Counted from the first letter of the stretch, positions 1-7,237 are shown. The stretch: DNA of 13,031 nucleotides from CAZJAD01 sp964543855 (GCA_964543855.1 CAZJAD010000063.1:1-13031); one strand, 5' to 3'. Translations and numbers: made by a program. The notes: generated by a model from the sequence alone, not told the origin.

Positions 1-1
1 C

Positions 2-442
2 GAGGTGGCCTGTTCCTTCGTGCATACGGCTGATCCGGCCAAGCTGGCGCGCCCTCGAGTCCGCGCGTATTCCATGTCCGAGACGGAGAGCACGGTCAAT
101 CTGTGTCTGCAGTGCGATGATGCAGCCTGCCAGAAGGTATGCCCTGTCGATGCTCTCGTACGCAACGAAAAAACCGGAGCCATCGAGGTGAATCTTGACC
201 GGTGCATTCGGTGCCTGATGTGCACGATTGCCTGCCCCTTCGGGAATATCTATCTTCATGCAGAACTGAATGAGATTGTGAAGTGTGACCTCTGTCACGG
301 GGATCCTGCGTGCGCGAAGTTCTGCCCGACACTGGCTCTCGAGTATGCCGAAGAGCCGAGTCCGGAGCCTAAGGCAACCGAGGTTCTGCCACTGCCGCCG
401 ATTCCGTGGATGCTCTTTTCCAGTCGACCAGCGGAGAAGTGA
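2..442 (+). CDS. 4Fe-4S dicluster-type electron-transfer subunit, 5' end cut by the window edge
   Basis: Iron-sulfur electron-transfer protein of the family that serves as small subunit for molybdo/tungsto-oxidoreductases and hydrogenases (HycB/HydN/CooF-like, or the Fe-S partner of an aldehyde ferredoxin oxidoreductase). Numbering from the GTG at 5, cysteines lie at 3; at 34, 37, 42, 46 (CxxCx4CxxxCP); at 67, 70, 73, 77 (CxxCxxCxxxCP); and at 94, 97, 103, 107 (CxxCx5CxxxCP). The lone Cys3 in the ACSF context is the usual last cysteine of the first N-terminal CxxCxxC group, so the true start and three cysteines lie upstream of the window. A complete protein would then have 16 cysteines and four clusters. 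The GTG at 5 is therefore not the start. The C-terminal ~35 residues are Pro/Glu-rich and carry no motif. No signal peptide is visible, which fits a cytoplasmic subunit. The catalytic partner should lie upstream, outside the window, so the substrate cannot be named. Confidence 0.9.
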   Translation, partial: EVACSFVHTADPAKLARPRVRAYSMSETESTVNLCLQCDDAACQKVCPVDALVRNEKTGAIEVNLDRCIRCLMCTIACPFGNIYLHAELNEIVKCDLCHGDPACAKFCPTLALEYAEEPSPEPKATEVLPLPPIPWMLFSSRPAEK

Positions 443-464
443 TCGATACTTTGACAGGCTTCTG

Positions 465-501
465 ACCCCGGATTGGCATGATCCACTCCGGGGTTTGTTT
501 T
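465..501 (+). terminator. Rho-independent terminator of the Fe-S protein gene
   Basis: ACCCCGGA at 465-472 pairs perfectly with TCCGGGGT at 487-494 (8-bp GC-rich stem, 14-nt loop), followed by TTGTTTT. It begins 22 bases after the TGA stop of the Fe-S gene and separates that operon from the tRNA/smpB region. Confidence 0.85.
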
Positions 502-522
502 ATGAGCCCCGAGTGTGGGGGC

Positions 523-557
523 AAGAAAAACCCGCCGTAACTTTCTCTACGACGGGG
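523..557 (-). terminator. Rho-independent terminator of tRNA-Leu (minus strand)
   Basis: Read on the minus strand, CCCGTCGT (556-549) pairs with ACGGCGGG (538-531) with one G-U pair, then TTTTTCTT (530-523). It sits just past the 3' end of the tRNA-Leu gene. Together with the plus-strand hairpin at 465-501, it makes a back-to-back terminator pair between converging transcripts. Confidence 0.8.
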
Positions 558-564
558 TCAATCA

Positions 565-653
565 TGGTGCCGGAGGCGGGATTTGAACCCGCACGTCCAT
601 AAATGGACACTAGACCCTGAATCTAGCGCGTCTGCCAATTCCACCACTCCGGC
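565..653 (-). tRNA. tRNA-Leu (anticodon CAG), CCA encoded
   Basis: On the minus strand the acceptor arms GCCGGAG (653-647) and CTCCGGC (575-569) pair over 7 bp. The anticodon stem CTAGA/TCTAG encloses loop TTCAGGG, giving anticodon CAG (619-617), which reads CUG. A long class II variable arm (GTCCAT...ATGGAC) is typical of tRNA-Leu. The T arm GCGGG-TTCAAAT-CCCGC is perfect, and discriminator A plus CCA (568-565) are encoded. All arms are intact, so the gene looks functional. It has its own promoter and terminator. Confidence 0.97.
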
Positions 654-662
654 GTCGGCTGT

Positions 663-691
663 AATATATCCAATTCTGGCACGAAAGTCAA
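663..691 (-). promoter_or_regulatory. sigma70-type promoter of tRNA-Leu
   Basis: On the minus strand there is a -35 TTGACT (691-686), a 17-nt spacer and a -10 TATATT (668-663). The -10 ends 9 bases before the tRNA 5' end at 653, giving an almost leaderless precursor. The same -35 hexamer and spacer length recur in the promoter at 8793-8821. Confidence 0.85.
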
Positions 692-713
692 GCCGTCCGA
701 TGGGACAAGACGC

Positions 714-742
714 TTGCTTTTGGCGGTTTTTTTCTTTATTTT
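714..742 (+). promoter_or_regulatory. Putative smpB promoter
   Basis: TTGCTT (714-719), a 17-nt spacer, then TATTTT (737-742). Both boxes are weaker than those of the tRNA promoters, but this is the only good match between the divergent tRNA-Leu promoter and smpB. The predicted transcription start, about 7 bases downstream, falls within a few bases of the GTG at 751. Confidence 0.45.
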
Positions 743-750
743 GGATTTTC

Positions 751-1227
751 GTGGCTGAAACACCGCTCATTCGTTACATTGCCCGCAATCGCAAGGCTTT
801 CCATAATTATTTCATTTTGCAGCGGTTCGAGGCCGGCATTGTCCTCTTGGGTACAGAGGTCAAATCGGCGCGCTCGGGTGCCATCACCCTGCGCGAAAGC
901 TACGCGCTGCTCGACAAAGGAGAGCTGTGGTTGCACAACCTGAACATCCACCTCTACGACCACCGCGGCTATGAAGAGCATGAGCCTCGCCGCCGCCGCA
1001 AGCTACTCCTGCAGAAGCGCGAACTCCGACGGATTGAGCAGCGCATCATAGAAAAAGGACTGGCCGTTATCCCACTCTCCCTCTATTTCAAAGGTCCCTA
1101 TCTAAAGGTAGAACTTGCCCTGGTTCGTGGCAAACGGCAGTATGACAAGCGGGCGCAGAAGGAGAAAGCGCAGATGCAGCGCGAGCTGGACCGAGAAATG
1201 AAAGGCCGTTATCGCATCAAATCGTAA
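751..1227 (+). CDS. smpB: SsrA-binding protein SmpB
   Basis: SmpB binds tmRNA and delivers it to ribosomes stalled on broken mRNAs (trans-translation). The 158-residue product has the family's usual length and landmarks: ARNRKAFHNYFI near the N terminus, EAGIVLLGTEVKSAR, a KRELRRIE helix, then GKRQYDKR followed by a charged Arg/Lys/Glu-rich C-terminal tail that becomes helical in the ribosomal A site. The position of E. coli His136 is Tyr here (QYDKR rather than QHDKR), to my knowledge a common natural variant. I chose GTG 751 because homology begins at once (AETPLIRYIARNRKA). An in-frame ATG at 700 would add a 17-residue Phe/Trp-rich extension unlike the family. No Shine-Dalgarno precedes the GTG. 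The next gene, tyrS, starts 4 bases after the stop. Confidence 0.96.
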   Translation: MAETPLIRYIARNRKAFHNYFILQRFEAGIVLLGTEVKSARSGAITLRESYALLDKGELWLHNLNIHLYDHRGYEEHEPRRRRKLLLQKRELRRIEQRIIEKGLAVIPLSLYFKGPYLKVELALVRGKRQYDKRAQKEKAQMQRELDREMKGRYRIKS

Positions 1228-1231
1228 TCTA

Positions 1232-2095
1232 ATGCCCTTTCCACCTCTCAATGAACAAATGGATTTGATTCTTCGCGGCGCCGAAGAAGTCATCTCCGTC
1301 GAGGAACTGGAGCGGAAAGTNNNNNNNNNNNNNNNNNNNNNNNNNNNNNNNNNNNNNNNNNNNNNNNNNNNNNNNNNNNNNNNNNNNNNNNNNNNNNNNN
1401 NNNNNNNNNNNNNNNNNNNNTCGGTGGCACTGAAGGCTGATGTTGAACTCGGTGGCACAGACCAGAAGTTCAATTTGCTCCTCGGTCGCACAATTCAAGA
1501 GTATTATAAGCAGGAGCCACAGGTCTGCTTGATGTTGCCCCTGCTTGCGGGAACAGATGGCGTCGAAAAGATGTCGAAATCATTGAACAACTACATCGGA
1601 ATCAACGAACCTCCCGGTGAAATCTACGGCAAAACGATGTCCATTCCCGATACTCTCATCCATCCTTACTTCAAGTTGTGCACCCAAGTCTCGGGACAAG
1701 ACCTCGACAGAATCGAAGCGGATCTGGCCAAGGAGCGCGTAAATCCCCGCGACCACAAACGGTGGTTGGCGCGAGAGTTGGTCACGCTCTATCATTCTGC
1801 CGAAGAAGCCGCTCAGGCGGAGCGCGAGTTTGACAAGCTCTTTCGCAAGAAAGAAGTGCCGGATGAGATCGCCGAATATCTTTACGTGGGCGGAAGTCCT
1901 GTCTCGACATCGAGTTTGGTCGTTCAGGTGGGTGCTGCACCTTCTGGTTCAGCAGCACGTCGCTTGATTGAGGGTGGAGGGGTTCAAATAGACGGTCAGA
2001 AAGTAACAGATCCTCTTGAGAAGAGAGATATTGACCATCCAATTCTGCTGAAGGTCGGTAAGCGGTTCTTCATACGCGTGAGGCCAAAAAACTGA
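1232..2095 (+). CDS. tyrS: Tyrosyl-tRNA synthetase, interrupted by an assembly gap
   Basis: Class I aminoacyl-tRNA synthetase charging tRNA-Tyr. Before the gap about 29 residues (LNEQMDLILRGAEEVISVEE) match the N terminus of the longer TyrRS subtype. After the gap come the tyrosine/ATP-site segment DVELGGTDQKFNLLLGR, the class I signature KMSKS (1568-1582), and a C-terminal S4-type RNA-binding domain (SAARRLIEGGGVQIDGQKV). The HxGH motif and most of the Rossmann N-terminal half are absent because of the 100-N run at 1321-1420. Members of this subtype have about 400 residues and the DVELGG segment usually lies near residue 190, so roughly 450-480 bases are really missing. The reading frame is the same on both sides of the gap by chance. 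This is a sequencing gap, not a mutation. The ATG lies 4 bases after smpB with no clear Shine-Dalgarno. Confidence 0.93.
   Translation: MPFPPLNEQMDLILRGAEEVISVEELERKXXXXXXXXXXXXXXXXXXXXXXXXXXXXXXXXXXSVALKADVELGGTDQKFNLLLGRTIQEYYKQEPQVCLMLPLLAGTDGVEKMSKSLNNYIGINEPPGEIYGKTMSIPDTLIHPYFKLCTQVSGQDLDRIEADLAKERVNPRDHKRWLARELVTLYHSAEEAAQAEREFDKLFRKKEVPDEIAEYLYVGGSPVSTSSLVVQVGAAPSGSAARRLIEGGGVQIDGQKVTDPLEKRDIDHPILLKVGKRFFIRVRPKN
1321..1420. other. Assembly gap (100 N)
   Basis: Exactly 100 N, the conventional placeholder for a scaffold gap of unknown size. It falls inside tyrS and, judged by the family's usual length, replaces several hundred bases. Confidence 0.99.
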
Positions 2096-2145
2096 CAGAG
2101 ACTCTCGCCGCAAGATCAGGTGCGCCACCCGCCCTGAGAGAGCTC

Positions 2146-3099
2146 ATGGAAACGCTGGCGCCGGACTTTGACGCTTTCTACCGCGAGTTTCGAACTCGGG
2201 TCCGGTGTGATGTGTTCATGGTTGACCAGGCCGTGCGCTATCTGGTCCGGCGTCGAGGCAAGGCGTTGCGTCCGTTTCTGGTTCTCGCGTCCGCCCGACT
2301 CTTTGGCCAGCCCCAGACAGCGACTCTGCGCGCCTGCCTCATTGTCGAGTTGCTGCACACAGCGACTCTCGTTCACGATGATGTCGTGGATCAGGCCACA
2401 ATGCGTCGGCGTTTCCCATCGGTAAACCGCTTATGGGGCAACAAGTTCTCCATTCTGTTTGGGGATTACTTGCTGGCGCACTCGCTGGCAGCGATGCTTG
2501 AGGAGCGCAGTCTGGCTTTGCTGGATATCCTTTCTGCAACGGCCAAACGGATGAGCCACGGCCAACTCATGGAGCTTGTGCATACTCGGCGCGGCGTCGT
2601 ATCTGAAGAAGGTTACTTCGACATGATCGCGGACAAGACTGCAGCTCTCATGCGCGCGAGTTGCGAGCTTGGAGCGCTCAGTCTGGCCGCGACCAAACGC
2701 GAACAGGAAGAGCTGGGCAATTACGGCGAGCTCGTCGGCGTGGCGTTTCAGATTCGAGACGACCTATTAGACTACACGGGACGAACCCGTTTCTTTGGGA
2801 AGAGAATTGGGGAGGATATTCGCGAGAAGAAAATTACCTTGCCATTCGTGGCGGCCTTCAATCACGCAGGAAAAAAAGAGAAAGAGCGAATGCTTGCTCT
2901 CCTGCGCCAAGGTGCACGCGGAAGAGATGTGCAAACCATCATTGAATTCGTCAGGGGAAATGGCGGCCTCGATTACGCCCAGGCAAAAGCGATTGAGTAT
3001 GGCCAGCGCGCCGAAGCCGCGCTCTCGATGTTCCCGGATTCACCCTCCAAAGACATTCTGGCTCAATTCGTTCACTATGCAACTCTCAGACAGAAATAA
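2146..3099 (+). CDS. Long-chain (octaprenyl/heptaprenyl-type) polyprenyl diphosphate synthase
   Basis: Trans-prenyltransferase that condenses isopentenyl diphosphate onto an allylic primer, making the side chain of respiratory quinones. All family landmarks are present in 317 residues: GKALRP near residue 39, the first Asp-rich motif DDVVD (78-82), GDYLL near 107, the KTAALM segment near 164, and the second Asp-rich motif QIRDDLLD (D205, D206, D209). The fifth residue before the first Asp is a small Ala (HTATLVHDD), as in IspB-type long-chain enzymes. Short-chain FPP/GGPP synthases have a bulky aromatic near there. The frame is open upstream of the ATG at 2146 back into tyrS, but that stretch has no homology and GAGAGAG precedes the ATG, so this start is preferred. 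The gene begins 50 bases after tyrS and is followed by the ApbE-like gene. The exact chain length cannot be read from the sequence. Confidence 0.93.
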   Translation: METLAPDFDAFYREFRTRVRCDVFMVDQAVRYLVRRRGKALRPFLVLASARLFGQPQTATLRACLIVELLHTATLVHDDVVDQATMRRRFPSVNRLWGNKFSILFGDYLLAHSLAAMLEERSLALLDILSATAKRMSHGQLMELVHTRRGVVSEEGYFDMIADKTAALMRASCELGALSLAATKREQEELGNYGELVGVAFQIRDDLLDYTGRTRFFGKRIGEDIREKKITLPFVAAFNHAGKKEKERMLALLRQGARGRDVQTIIEFVRGNGGLDYAQAKAIEYGQRAEAALSMFPDSPSKDILAQFVHYATLRQK

Positions 3100-3115
3100 T
3101 GGGGCGAGGTATCCC

Positions 3116-4129
3116 ATGCGAATCATTTTCAGGATTTCAATCACGCTCTCTGCAGCGATTATCCTTGTTGCTTTTTCCGGCTGCGCTCCAAAGGAAAAGC
3201 CGATTTCGGAGACTCGGCCTCTGTTGGGAACCGAGGTGACCATTACGGTCTACGACAAAGGCCAGACGCAGGAGTCTTTGCAGCCGGCTTTCAATGAGGC
3301 ATTTGGCATTATGCGCCAACTGGAAGCCAAGATCCTGACGCCAGGTCCCGAGAATGAACTCGACAGGGTGGCCACCGGTGCCGGGAACCAGTCCGTCGCG
3401 CTGTCTCCGAAGGTATTCGACCTGGTTATGGAAGCCTTGAAACTCTATGAGGAAACTGACAAAGTCTTCGATATACGCGTTAAGCCGATGCTGGATGCGT
3501 ATGATTTCGATGGCGAGCCTCGCGTACCCACGGACGCCGAGCTGGATTCTCTGAAACAGTTGGTGACCGAAGGAGGATTGTTCGTTGCCGGGAAGTCCAT
3601 TCTGCTGTCGAAGAAGGGGATGGGTTTCACATTGTACGGGATTGGCCCGGGATACATCCTTGACCGAGCCGCAGAGGCGTTGGCGAGCAAAGGAATCCAG
3701 AGCGCGAGAATTCAAGCGGGGCATCTGATTCGTTTCATGGGCGAGCCGCCGAATTCCCGAGGCTTCGAGCTCAGTGTGATGGATCCCGATAACCCTGACA
3801 AGCCGCTGGGAACGCAGTACCTGCCCGCCGGTGGATATGCCATAGTCACCTGTGACGAAGGCGCGTTTGAGAAGGATGGCAAGAAATACCATCGTTTTCT
3901 GGACCCGCGCACCGGCAGACCCGCTGATCTTTGCACCGCTTTCGCCGTCCATGCTAACGACGCAGCCCACGCTCAGGCGCTCGCGGTTAGTGCTTTTATT
4001 GTTGGTCCAACGGGTGGCCTAGAATTACTCGACAAATTCGCAGGTACAAGCGGGCTGGTTTTCTATAAGCAGAACGGCCAAGCCGTGCGAAAGGGAACCG
4101 GGACATTCGACAAACTATCGTCGCTGTAG
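3116..4129 (+). CDS. apbE: ApbE-like lipoprotein (FAD:protein FMN transferase family) with altered active-site motifs
   Basis: Member of the ApbE family, whose usual role is to attach FMN covalently to Thr of NqrB/NqrC/RnfD/RnfG-type proteins in the periplasm, using FAD and Mg2+. The 337-residue product starts with a lipoprotein signal (hydrophobic stretch to residue 20, then FSGC with Cys23). It keeps the RPLLGTEVTITVYD strand, FDIRVKPMLDAYDF, and HRFLDPRTGRPA (His259, Asp263, Thr266). Several normally conserved sites differ: GIaKG reads GIGPG (Pro178), aGGDi reads AGHLI (His203), TSG reads TCD (245-247), and the Mg-binding DALAT reads QALAV (Gln287, Val291). The fold is clear, but FMN transferase activity is doubtful. 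The start at 3116 is supported by GGGGCGAGG at 3101-3109, 6 bases upstream. The frame is open further upstream only because it runs inside the prenyl synthase gene. No Nqr or Rnf target gene lies in the window. Confidence 0.85.
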   Translation: MRIIFRISITLSAAIILVAFSGCAPKEKPISETRPLLGTEVTITVYDKGQTQESLQPAFNEAFGIMRQLEAKILTPGPENELDRVATGAGNQSVALSPKVFDLVMEALKLYEETDKVFDIRVKPMLDAYDFDGEPRVPTDAELDSLKQLVTEGGLFVAGKSILLSKKGMGFTLYGIGPGYILDRAAEALASKGIQSARIQAGHLIRFMGEPPNSRGFELSVMDPDNPDKPLGTQYLPAGGYAIVTCDEGAFEKDGKKYHRFLDPRTGRPADLCTAFAVHANDAAHAQALAVSAFIVGPTGGLELLDKFAGTSGLVFYKQNGQAVRKGTGTFDKLSSL

Positions 4130-4175
4130 AATCGCATTTGTCTCGCCGCAGGTGCATGCGTAAGGCTGTCACGCT

Positions 4176-5249
4176 ATGCCGGATTCCCAACAGGCCCAGG
4201 ATCTGGACCGCATTCTCGTCATTCGTTTGTCCTCATTGGGCGATGTTCTCCTTACCGCGCCTGCTCTGCGAGCTCTTAGGTCGCGCTTTCCCACATCTCA
4301 GATAGACTTCTTGACTTCCAAGCCGTATGTCGACCTGGCATCGGCTCTGCCCGCTGTGGAGCGTGTTTTGGAGTTTGACAAAGGCGGCGGATTGAGGGAG
4401 CTTCTTCGTTGGCAATTTCGGCTTCTGCGTGCACGCTATTCCGTCATCGTTGATCTGCAGAACAGCCCACGCAGCGCTTGGTGGAGGGCGTTCGCTTTTC
4501 CTGTTGTCTGGGTTAAGGCTCGTCGTTATCGGCTGCGACGGTTTCTGCTCATTCACTTACGAAAGAATCTCTATCCGGGCATTCTTCCTGTGCCCATGCG
4601 TTACCTCGCCGCCGTGGATTCCCTCGGTTGCCGTGAAGATGGCGGTGGTCTGGAGCTTCGCGTTCCCGAAGCGATTGCGCGGCAAACTCACGAAGAGCTC
4701 GAAGCAAACGGAGTAACCGGCGAAGCAGCTGTCATCCTCGCACCGGGTGCGCGCCACGCGACGAAGCGTTGGCCGGTTCAGAATTGGACGGACCTCGCGA
4801 GGACACTGCTGAGCAGAGACTATCAGGTTATCCTTGTTGGAGATCGAGCCGACGAATCGCTGATTGAAGCGATTGTCCGTGATGTCGCGGGAAAGCGAGT
4901 CCAGTGCTTCATCAACCAGCCGCTTCTCAAGGTTGCCGCTATCCTTCAGTTTGGCGCTTGCCTCATCAGCAATGATTCGGGCCCGATGCACCTGGCAACG
5001 GCCGTCGGAACCCCTGTGGTGGCCCTTTTCGGTCCCACGGTCGAGGAGTTCGGTTTCTTCCCGTTTCGCGCAGAGTGCGAGGTGATTCAGAAGGAGTTGC
5101 CTTGTCGTCCGTGCAGTGCCATGGGAACTGAACAGTGTCCAGAAGATCATTTTCGATGTATGCGTGATATCACGGTCGCTGAGGTTCTGAGCGCGACGGA
5201 GAGACTCATTTCCCACCCGGAAATGGTCTCAGTGATGTCGAATCCATAA
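4176..5249 (+). CDS. GT9-family glycosyltransferase (LPS heptosyltransferase-like)
   Basis: Glycosyltransferase family 9 protein, probably adding heptose to the Kdo-lipid A inner core on the cytoplasmic face of the inner membrane. Evidence: the N-terminal Rossmann signature ILVIRLSSLGDVLLTAPALR (residues 13-32), the C-domain phosphate/sugar-nucleotide segments APGARHATKRWP and VILVGDRADE, and the hallmark SNDSGPMHLATAVGTPVVAL followed by FGPT. A Cys cluster near the C terminus (CRPC...QC...CM) is frequent in GT9 proteins. The length of 357 residues is usual for WaaF/WaaC/WaaQ. It lies 4 bases upstream of waaA, the Kdo transferase that makes its probable acceptor, which supports an LPS role. 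Whether it is heptosyltransferase I, II or III, or uses another sugar, cannot be settled here. The start is ATG 4176 with only a weak Shine-Dalgarno. Confidence 0.9.
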   Translation: MPDSQQAQDLDRILVIRLSSLGDVLLTAPALRALRSRFPTSQIDFLTSKPYVDLASALPAVERVLEFDKGGGLRELLRWQFRLLRARYSVIVDLQNSPRSAWWRAFAFPVVWVKARRYRLRRFLLIHLRKNLYPGILPVPMRYLAAVDSLGCREDGGGLELRVPEAIARQTHEELEANGVTGEAAVILAPGARHATKRWPVQNWTDLARTLLSRDYQVILVGDRADESLIEAIVRDVAGKRVQCFINQPLLKVAAILQFGACLISNDSGPMHLATAVGTPVVALFGPTVEEFGFFPFRAECEVIQKELPCRPCSAMGTEQCPEDHFRCMRDITVAEVLSATERLISHPEMVSVMSNP

Positions 5250-5253
5250 AGCT

Positions 5254-6555
5254 GTGCAACTTGTGCCATCGTTCTGGAAATTTTCCTACCGCTTTCTGAT
5301 CCTTCCCGCACTCTGGGGAGGATTTCATGTCCTTGGTCTTTTCAACCACAAAGTCCGGCGGGGACTTCGTGGCCGAAAGGGACTCGCCTCCCGTGCACGC
5401 GCCGCTCGGCTGCAGCTACAAGACAAGCCGCTGATCCTGTTTCACTGCGCGTCGATGGGGGAGTTGGAGGCGCTTCATCCTCTGGCGTCAAAACTGGCTG
5501 CAAGGAGAGTGGCCCTCGCATTGATCTACTTCAGTCCTTCTGCTGAATCTGCCGCCAAGAAGGCCGATTGCTTCGCCTATGTCGACTATTCGCCGACGGA
5601 CACGCGCCGATCGGTCCGGAGGTTCCTGGCTTCCCTGAAACCGCAGGCGTTGGCAATTACGAAGCATGATGTCTGGCCGAATCTGGTCTGGGAGTGTCGA
5701 CGGGCTGGGATTCCAGTTTTCCTGATCAATGCGAGTTTCCCGCCGAACTCACGGCGATTTTGGCCAGTGGTGAGATCCTTCCAGAAGGCCATCATTTCCT
5801 CGACCCATATGGTGCTGACGGTTTCGCGGGAAGACGCTGAGCGAGCCCGCCGACTCATCGGCGATAGCGTGCCGATTCATGTTGCGGGAGACTCTCGATA
5901 CGACCGCATGATTGAGCGCATCTCGCGCGCCGCGTCCGAAATCTCTCTGCCGGCTGACGCTTTTGTTGGCCGCTTTGTCCTCGTAGCTGGAAGCACACAC
6001 GCGGCCGACGAAGATATTCTCTTGCCTGCAATCGCGAACATTGCCCGTCGGCATCCACATTTCCTCTGTCTACTCGTGCCCCATGAGCCGGTGCCGTCGG
6101 CTTTGGAGAGGATTCAGACCAGCAGCGAGCGCCTGAACCTTCGTGTTCACCTTTTGAGCCAGTGGAAGGGTGAGAAGCTTGGACAGGTTCTTTGTGTTGA
6201 CCGTGTTGGCATTCTGGCCACGCTGTACGAGCGGGGCCAGTTGGCCTATGTTGGAGGCGGCTTTGACCGAGGCGTACACAGTGTCCTCGAACCCATGGCG
6301 CATGGCTTGCCAGTTCTTGCCGGACCGAACATTGATGTCTCTCATGAAGCCCGAATGGCCAAGCTTCAGAATATTGTTCAGGTAGTCACCGAGACGACTG
6401 AGGTCGAAAACTGGATTGACAAATTCATCTCCGATGACAGCATGCGCCATCGCGTGGGTGAGGAAGCTCGTGTTTTCGTCGAGGAGAGGTTGGGGGCTTC
6501 GGCGAAAATCGCCGATTTCCTGCAAAGGGAGTTGAACCTCGATGATCACCGTTGA
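5254..6555 (+). CDS. waaA: 3-deoxy-D-manno-octulosonic acid (Kdo) transferase WaaA/KdtA
   Basis: GT30 enzyme transferring Kdo from CMP-Kdo to lipid IVA, an essential early step of LPS synthesis. The 433-residue product has the N-terminal membrane-anchoring helix (FLILPALWGGFHVLGL) followed by basic residues, the acceptor-domain motif HCASMGELEA with the catalytic base Glu70, HDVWPNLVWE then GIPVFLINASF, and the CMP-Kdo-domain motifs LVAGSTHAADEDILLPAI and YVGGGFDRGVHSVLEPMAHG followed by PVLAGP. The GGHNPLEP motif of enterobacterial enzymes is RGVHSVLEP here, a form I associate with other Gram-negative phyla. The GTG start at 5254 lies 4 bases after the GT9 stop with no clear Shine-Dalgarno; a second in-frame GTG at 5263 is possible. 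The last 14 bases overlap the following ABC ATPase gene, implying translational coupling. Whether it adds one, two or more Kdo units cannot be told. Confidence 0.95.
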   Translation: MQLVPSFWKFSYRFLILPALWGGFHVLGLFNHKVRRGLRGRKGLASRARAARLQLQDKPLILFHCASMGELEALHPLASKLAARRVALALIYFSPSAESAAKKADCFAYVDYSPTDTRRSVRRFLASLKPQALAITKHDVWPNLVWECRRAGIPVFLINASFPPNSRRFWPVVRSFQKAIISSTHMVLTVSREDAERARRLIGDSVPIHVAGDSRYDRMIERISRAASEISLPADAFVGRFVLVAGSTHAADEDILLPAIANIARRHPHFLCLLVPHEPVPSALERIQTSSERLNLRVHLLSQWKGEKLGQVLCVDRVGILATLYERGQLAYVGGGFDRGVHSVLEPMAHGLPVLAGPNIDVSHEARMAKLQNIVQVVTETTEVENWIDKFISDDSMRHRVGEEARVFVEERLGASAKIADFLQRELNLDDHR

Positions 6556-7237
6556 CCGCGTGAATTTCAGTTATCCGGGCCAAGACGAGCTCCTGCGAGA
6601 TGTCTCGCTCGTCCTGCAGCGCGGCGAACTCGCCGCCCTGATTGGCCCCAACGGCAGTGGAAAGTCCACCTTGGCGCTGCTGTTGAACGGGCTACTGCAG
6701 CCGTCCTTCGGGGAAGTGACCGTCGACGGCTTGGCCACCAGCGACCGAGTCCACAGTCAGGAGATTCGGCGGCGGGTTGGAATTCTCTTTCAAAACCCCG
6801 AACAGCAAATCATCGCGGATACAGTCTCTGAGGAAATTGCCTTCGGTCTGGAATTGCTGAACACGCCTCGAGTGGAGATGCAACGCCGTGTCGGCAGCTT
6901 GCTGGATGAGTTTCATCTGCAGCCTCTCGCCCAGCGCCATCCGGAAGAACTGTCCGGAGGTGAGAAACAGCGCCTTGCTCTTGCCGGTACACTGGCGACC
7001 GGTGCTGTGTATCTTGTTCTTGACGAGCCCACAGCTCTTCTCGACCGGAAAGGCCGTGACGACCTTCTCCGGCTCATAGAGTCCCTCCGTCGCGAGACAG
7101 GTATTCTTCTGATCACGCCTTTCCCAAAAGAGACCAGTATCGCCGACCGTCTTCTCTACTTGGACAAAGGAAGACTGCGAGAGATCCCCCAGATGGAGAG
7201 GGAAAGCTTCTGCGGAGCACTTGACGGTGAATCCTGA
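6542..7237 (+). CDS. EcfA-type ABC transporter ATPase with H-loop His replaced by Pro
   Basis: ATP-binding subunit of the energy-coupling-factor (CbiO/EcfA) group, which powers uptake of vitamins or Ni/Co ions together with an EcfT membrane protein and a substrate-binding S component. In 231 residues: A-loop region FSYPG, Walker A GPNGSGKST (Lys41), the EcfA-typical Q-loop LFQNPEQQIIADTVSEEIAF, signature LSGGEKQRLALAG, and Walker B YLVLDEPTALLD (Asp161, catalytic Glu162). The switch (H-loop) position, normally ITH, reads ITP (Pro193), with the flanking ADRLLYLDKGRL aligned without a length change. It overlaps waaA by 14 bases and the next ATPase by 11, so the two ATPases are probably made together as a heterodimer. 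No EcfT or S component is present in the window. A role in another ABC complex cannot be excluded. Confidence 0.9.
   Translation: MITVDRVNFSYPGQDELLRDVSLVLQRGELAALIGPNGSGKSTLALLLNGLLQPSFGEVTVDGLATSDRVHSQEIRRRVGILFQNPEQQIIADTVSEEIAFGLELLNTPRVEMQRRVGSLLDEFHLQPLAQRHPEELSGGEKQRLALAGTLATGAVYLVLDEPTALLDRKGRDDLLRLIESLRRETGILLITPFPKETSIADRLLYLDKGRLREIPQMERESFCGALDGES

Noticed and set aside
583..750. N-terminal extension of smpB from further upstream
   Set aside because: It would overlap the tRNA-Leu gene and its promoter, and the added residues do not resemble SmpB.
2795..3115. Upstream extension of the ApbE-like gene by 107 codons
   Set aside because: The extension runs in another frame inside the prenyl synthase gene. 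ATG 3116 has a strong Shine-Dalgarno and begins a proper lipoprotein signal.
3137..3970. 277-codon open frame antisense to the ApbE-like gene
   Set aside because: It mirrors a recognisable family member on the plus strand and has no motif or ribosome binding site of its own.
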